NCBI RefSeq assembly: GCF_004761875.1
Contig: NZ_SJEY01000017.1
Location: 1-36,391 of the forward strand
Length of the DNA: 36,391 bases
Reading direction: 5' to 3'
DNA from: Roseovarius aestuariivivens
GTDB lineage: Bacteria > Pseudomonadota > Alphaproteobacteria > Rhodobacterales > Rhodobacteraceae
Of the stretch, positions 35,217 through 36,391 are shown in pieces. The translations under genes were made by a program, and so were the position numbers. The notes beneath the pieces are model-generated. The model saw nothing but the letters and a program-made list of their open reading frames with translations. It was not told the origin of the DNA and searched no databases. The stretch's first letter is position 1. Each line of letters starts with the position of its first letter.

Positions 35217-35774
35217 ATGAGATCTATCTTTGCAGTATGCGCGGTTTTCTGGGGCCTTTTTGCCGGGGGCGTTGCGGTAGCGCAGGACTGGAGCCTGCTG
35301 AAAGAGCCGGGCGCAGTTGTGCTGATGCGTCACGCTTTAGCGCCGGGCACAGGCGATCCGGCGGATTTCGAGCTTCGCGATTGCACGACTCAGCGTAATC
35401 TGGATGACCGGGGCCGCGCGCAGGCGCGGGAGATCGGCGAGATGATGCGCGCGTCCGGCGTCGCGTTCGATGCGGTCTGGTCAAGCCAATGGTGCCGGTG
35501 TCTGGAGACTGCGAAACTACTGGATATGGGTAAGGTGACCGAAGCGCCCTCGCTCAACTCTCACTTCGCCGGGCAGGGTGACCGGGAGGCGCAAACGAAA
35601 GAGACACTGGCACGGATCCGCGATCTGCCTGAGGATCAAATCGTATTGCTTGTCACGCATCAGGTGAATGTGCGCGCGCTGTCGGGAAGTTACGCCCGGT
35701 CCGGCGAGATTGTCGTGACACGCCGTACGCCCGATGGGCTGGAGGTCACCGGAACGATCGCTATCGAGCCGTGA
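35217..35774 (+). CDS. Exported histidine phosphatase family protein (185 aa)
   Basis: The N-terminus MRSIFAVCAVFWGLFAGGVA, followed by VAQ, is a signal peptide. The catalytic R-H pair is Arg38-His39 in VVLMRHALAPGTGDP. A second conserved His lies in LLVTHQVNVRAL (about 148), and SSQWCRCLETA carries the SSxxxRxxET pattern. This is the phosphoglycerate-mutase-like (branch 1) fold, which uses a phospho-His intermediate. The substrate is unknown; periplasmic location suggests phosphate scavenging or phosphoprotein or lipid dephosphorylation. The start follows ggagg (35205-35209). Confidence 0.85.
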   Translation: MRSIFAVCAVFWGLFAGGVAVAQDWSLLKEPGAVVLMRHALAPGTGDPADFELRDCTTQRNLDDRGRAQAREIGEMMRASGVAFDAVWSSQWCRCLETAKLLDMGKVTEAPSLNSHFAGQGDREAQTKETLARIRDLPEDQIVLLVTHQVNVRALSGSYARSGEIVVTRRTPDGLEVTGTIAIEP

Positions 35775-35904
35775 GTTTTGGGGAAATGGCGGACCGAGGA
35801 GGACGGAACTATTTTCCATAAAACAATACCTTGGCGAGAATTTTTCCAAGTATATACGGCTTAAACCTTCAAACACTTACAGGCCATGTTCCAACTTAAT
35901 AGTG
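35775..35904. other. AT-rich intergenic stretch before the mobile region
   Basis: About 130 bases, clearly lower in GC than the genes to the left. They contain no open frame with support and no clear terminator; a weak cttgg/ccaag hairpin can be drawn near 35833-35853. The change in composition coincides with the tRNA remnant and IS element that follow. Confidence 0.4.
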
Positions 35905-35928
35905 TGGTGCTGTCAGACAGATTCGAAC
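35905..35928 (-). pseudogene. tRNA 3'-end remnant
   Basis: Read on the minus strand, the segment starts at G53 of a T-arm (gttcgaat), continues with ctgtc and acceptor strand tgacagc, then a discriminator A and CCA. That is exactly the last 24 bases of a tRNA gene. The remaining 5' part of the tRNA is absent: the next bases do not pair with ctgtc to close the T-stem. The acceptor sequence resembles an alphaproteobacterial tRNA-Thr as I remember it, but identity is not certain. Such 3' ends are the usual attachment-site relics left by integrative elements. Confidence 0.55.
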
Positions 35929-35940
35929 GCGTCTCTACTT

Positions 35941-35957
35941 GGACAGTGAGCCTGTCC
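35941..35957. repeat. Dyad next to the transposase stop codon
   Basis: ggacag (35941-35946) and ctgtcc (35952-35957) form a perfect 6-bp inverted repeat around tgagc, ending one base before the transposase stop. It could be part of the IS end or a small terminator. The opposite IS end is outside the window, so this cannot be settled here. Confidence 0.35.
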
Positions 35958-35958
35958 T

Positions 35959-36391
35959 TTATGCGATGCAGAGATCGCGCCAGTCAGCCAGAGCAGCGGC
36001 GCGGTTTCGCTTGAAATTTTGTCTGCTGTAGAGGCTGCGCTCCGAATTGAACAAGTTATGGATTGAAGAGTGGACGGCGGCGAATTTCTGCAAACTTCGC
36101 ATACGCCTGAAGCGGGACATGGCCCGCTCTCTTCGTCGGAAGGGAAGGTGGGAATTTTCGATCCTGTTATTCAGCCAGCGCCCTGTACGCTGCCGATCCG
36201 CGTTTCCGATCTCCTTCATTGCGGCCCCGTAGGAGCGCAGTTGGTCGGTGACGATCTTTTCCGGTTGACCGTAGCGCTTCATCAATTTTCTGAGGAATTT
36301 CAATGCTGCTTTGCGATCTCGACGTTTGGTGACTAGGGCATCAAGAACTTCGCCTTCGTGATCAAAGGCGCGCCACATATAATGGGTCTCG
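35959..36391 (-). CDS. IS6-family transposase (C-terminal part; continues beyond the window)
   Basis: The frame is open to the window edge and ends in TAA at 35959-35961. Seen: ETHYMWRAFDHEGEVLDALV, TKRRDRKAALKFLRKLMKR, IVTDQLRSYGAAMKEIG (second catalytic Asp) and NNRIENSHLPFRRRERAM (catalytic Glu). These match the DDE domain of IS6-family transposases common in Rhodobacteraceae. The first catalytic Asp and the N-terminal helix-turn-helix lie outside the window. No frameshift is seen in the 144 visible codons. The terminal inverted repeat on this side is not proven; ggacag (35941-35946) is one candidate for the edge. Confidence 0.85.
   Translation of the reverse strand, partial: ETHYMWRAFDHEGEVLDALVTKRRDRKAALKFLRKLMKRYGQPEKIVTDQLRSYGAAMKEIGNADRQRTGRWLNNRIENSHLPFRRRERAMSRFRRMRSLQKFAAVHSSIHNLFNSERSLYSRQNFKRNRAAALADWRDLCIA

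Overview
The window looks like a chromosomal segment of a marine alphaproteobacterium of the order Rhodobacterales (Roseobacter group); genus cannot be fixed from this sequence. Support: high GC content, recA followed by alaS, an alphaproteobacterial GAAC-N7-GAAC SOS box before recA, two FAD/GcvT-type demethylating dehydrogenases, and secreted RTX proteins ending in a Hint domain of the Hint_2 kind common in this group.

Region 1 (1-11020) is a surface/secretome locus. It opens with the last 34 codons of an RTX-like protein. An 842-bp gene-free leader with a nested hairpin structure follows, then a 2430-residue protein (LamG-like, beta-sandwich, six cadherin-like repeats, long RTX arrays, C-terminal Hint). 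Next is a 778-residue protein (vWA, RTX, Hint). The last 240 codons of the Hint cassette encode identical residues in both genes and differ by only seven synonymous bases, so this is a recent duplication or gene conversion. No secretion apparatus is visible here.

Region 2 (11162-17004) holds a MobA/MocA-like nucleotidyltransferase and two divergent, full-length paralogous FAD + GcvT-fold dehydrogenases (dimethylglycine/sarcosine dehydrogenase-like). Their shared 269-bp control region carries two copies of a 31-bp imperfect direct repeat. A REP-like double palindrome closes the region.

Region 3 (17087-23637) contains a CNNM/CorC-type CBS protein, a metallophosphoesterase-fold protein with two substituted metal motifs, and an operon of a 49-residue membrane protein, a 510-residue exported protein with TTG start, and xerD. 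Divergent from that operon is aroK-aroB.

Region 4 (23659-29760) contains an ACR3 arsenite exporter downstream of tyrS, and a tightly overlapping trio of anmK, an Asp/Glu-racemase-superfamily protein and a trans-sulfuration-type PLP enzyme. A small sulfotransferase lies convergent to the trio.

Region 5 (29761-35774) is recA (SOS box, strong terminator), alaS, a tandem pair of DUF1330 proteins, an exported HELAH-motif protein and an exported histidine phosphatase. Region 6 (35775-36391) is a lower-GC stretch with a 24-nt tRNA 3'-end remnant and the end of an IS6-family transposase, which suggests the edge of a mobile or island region.
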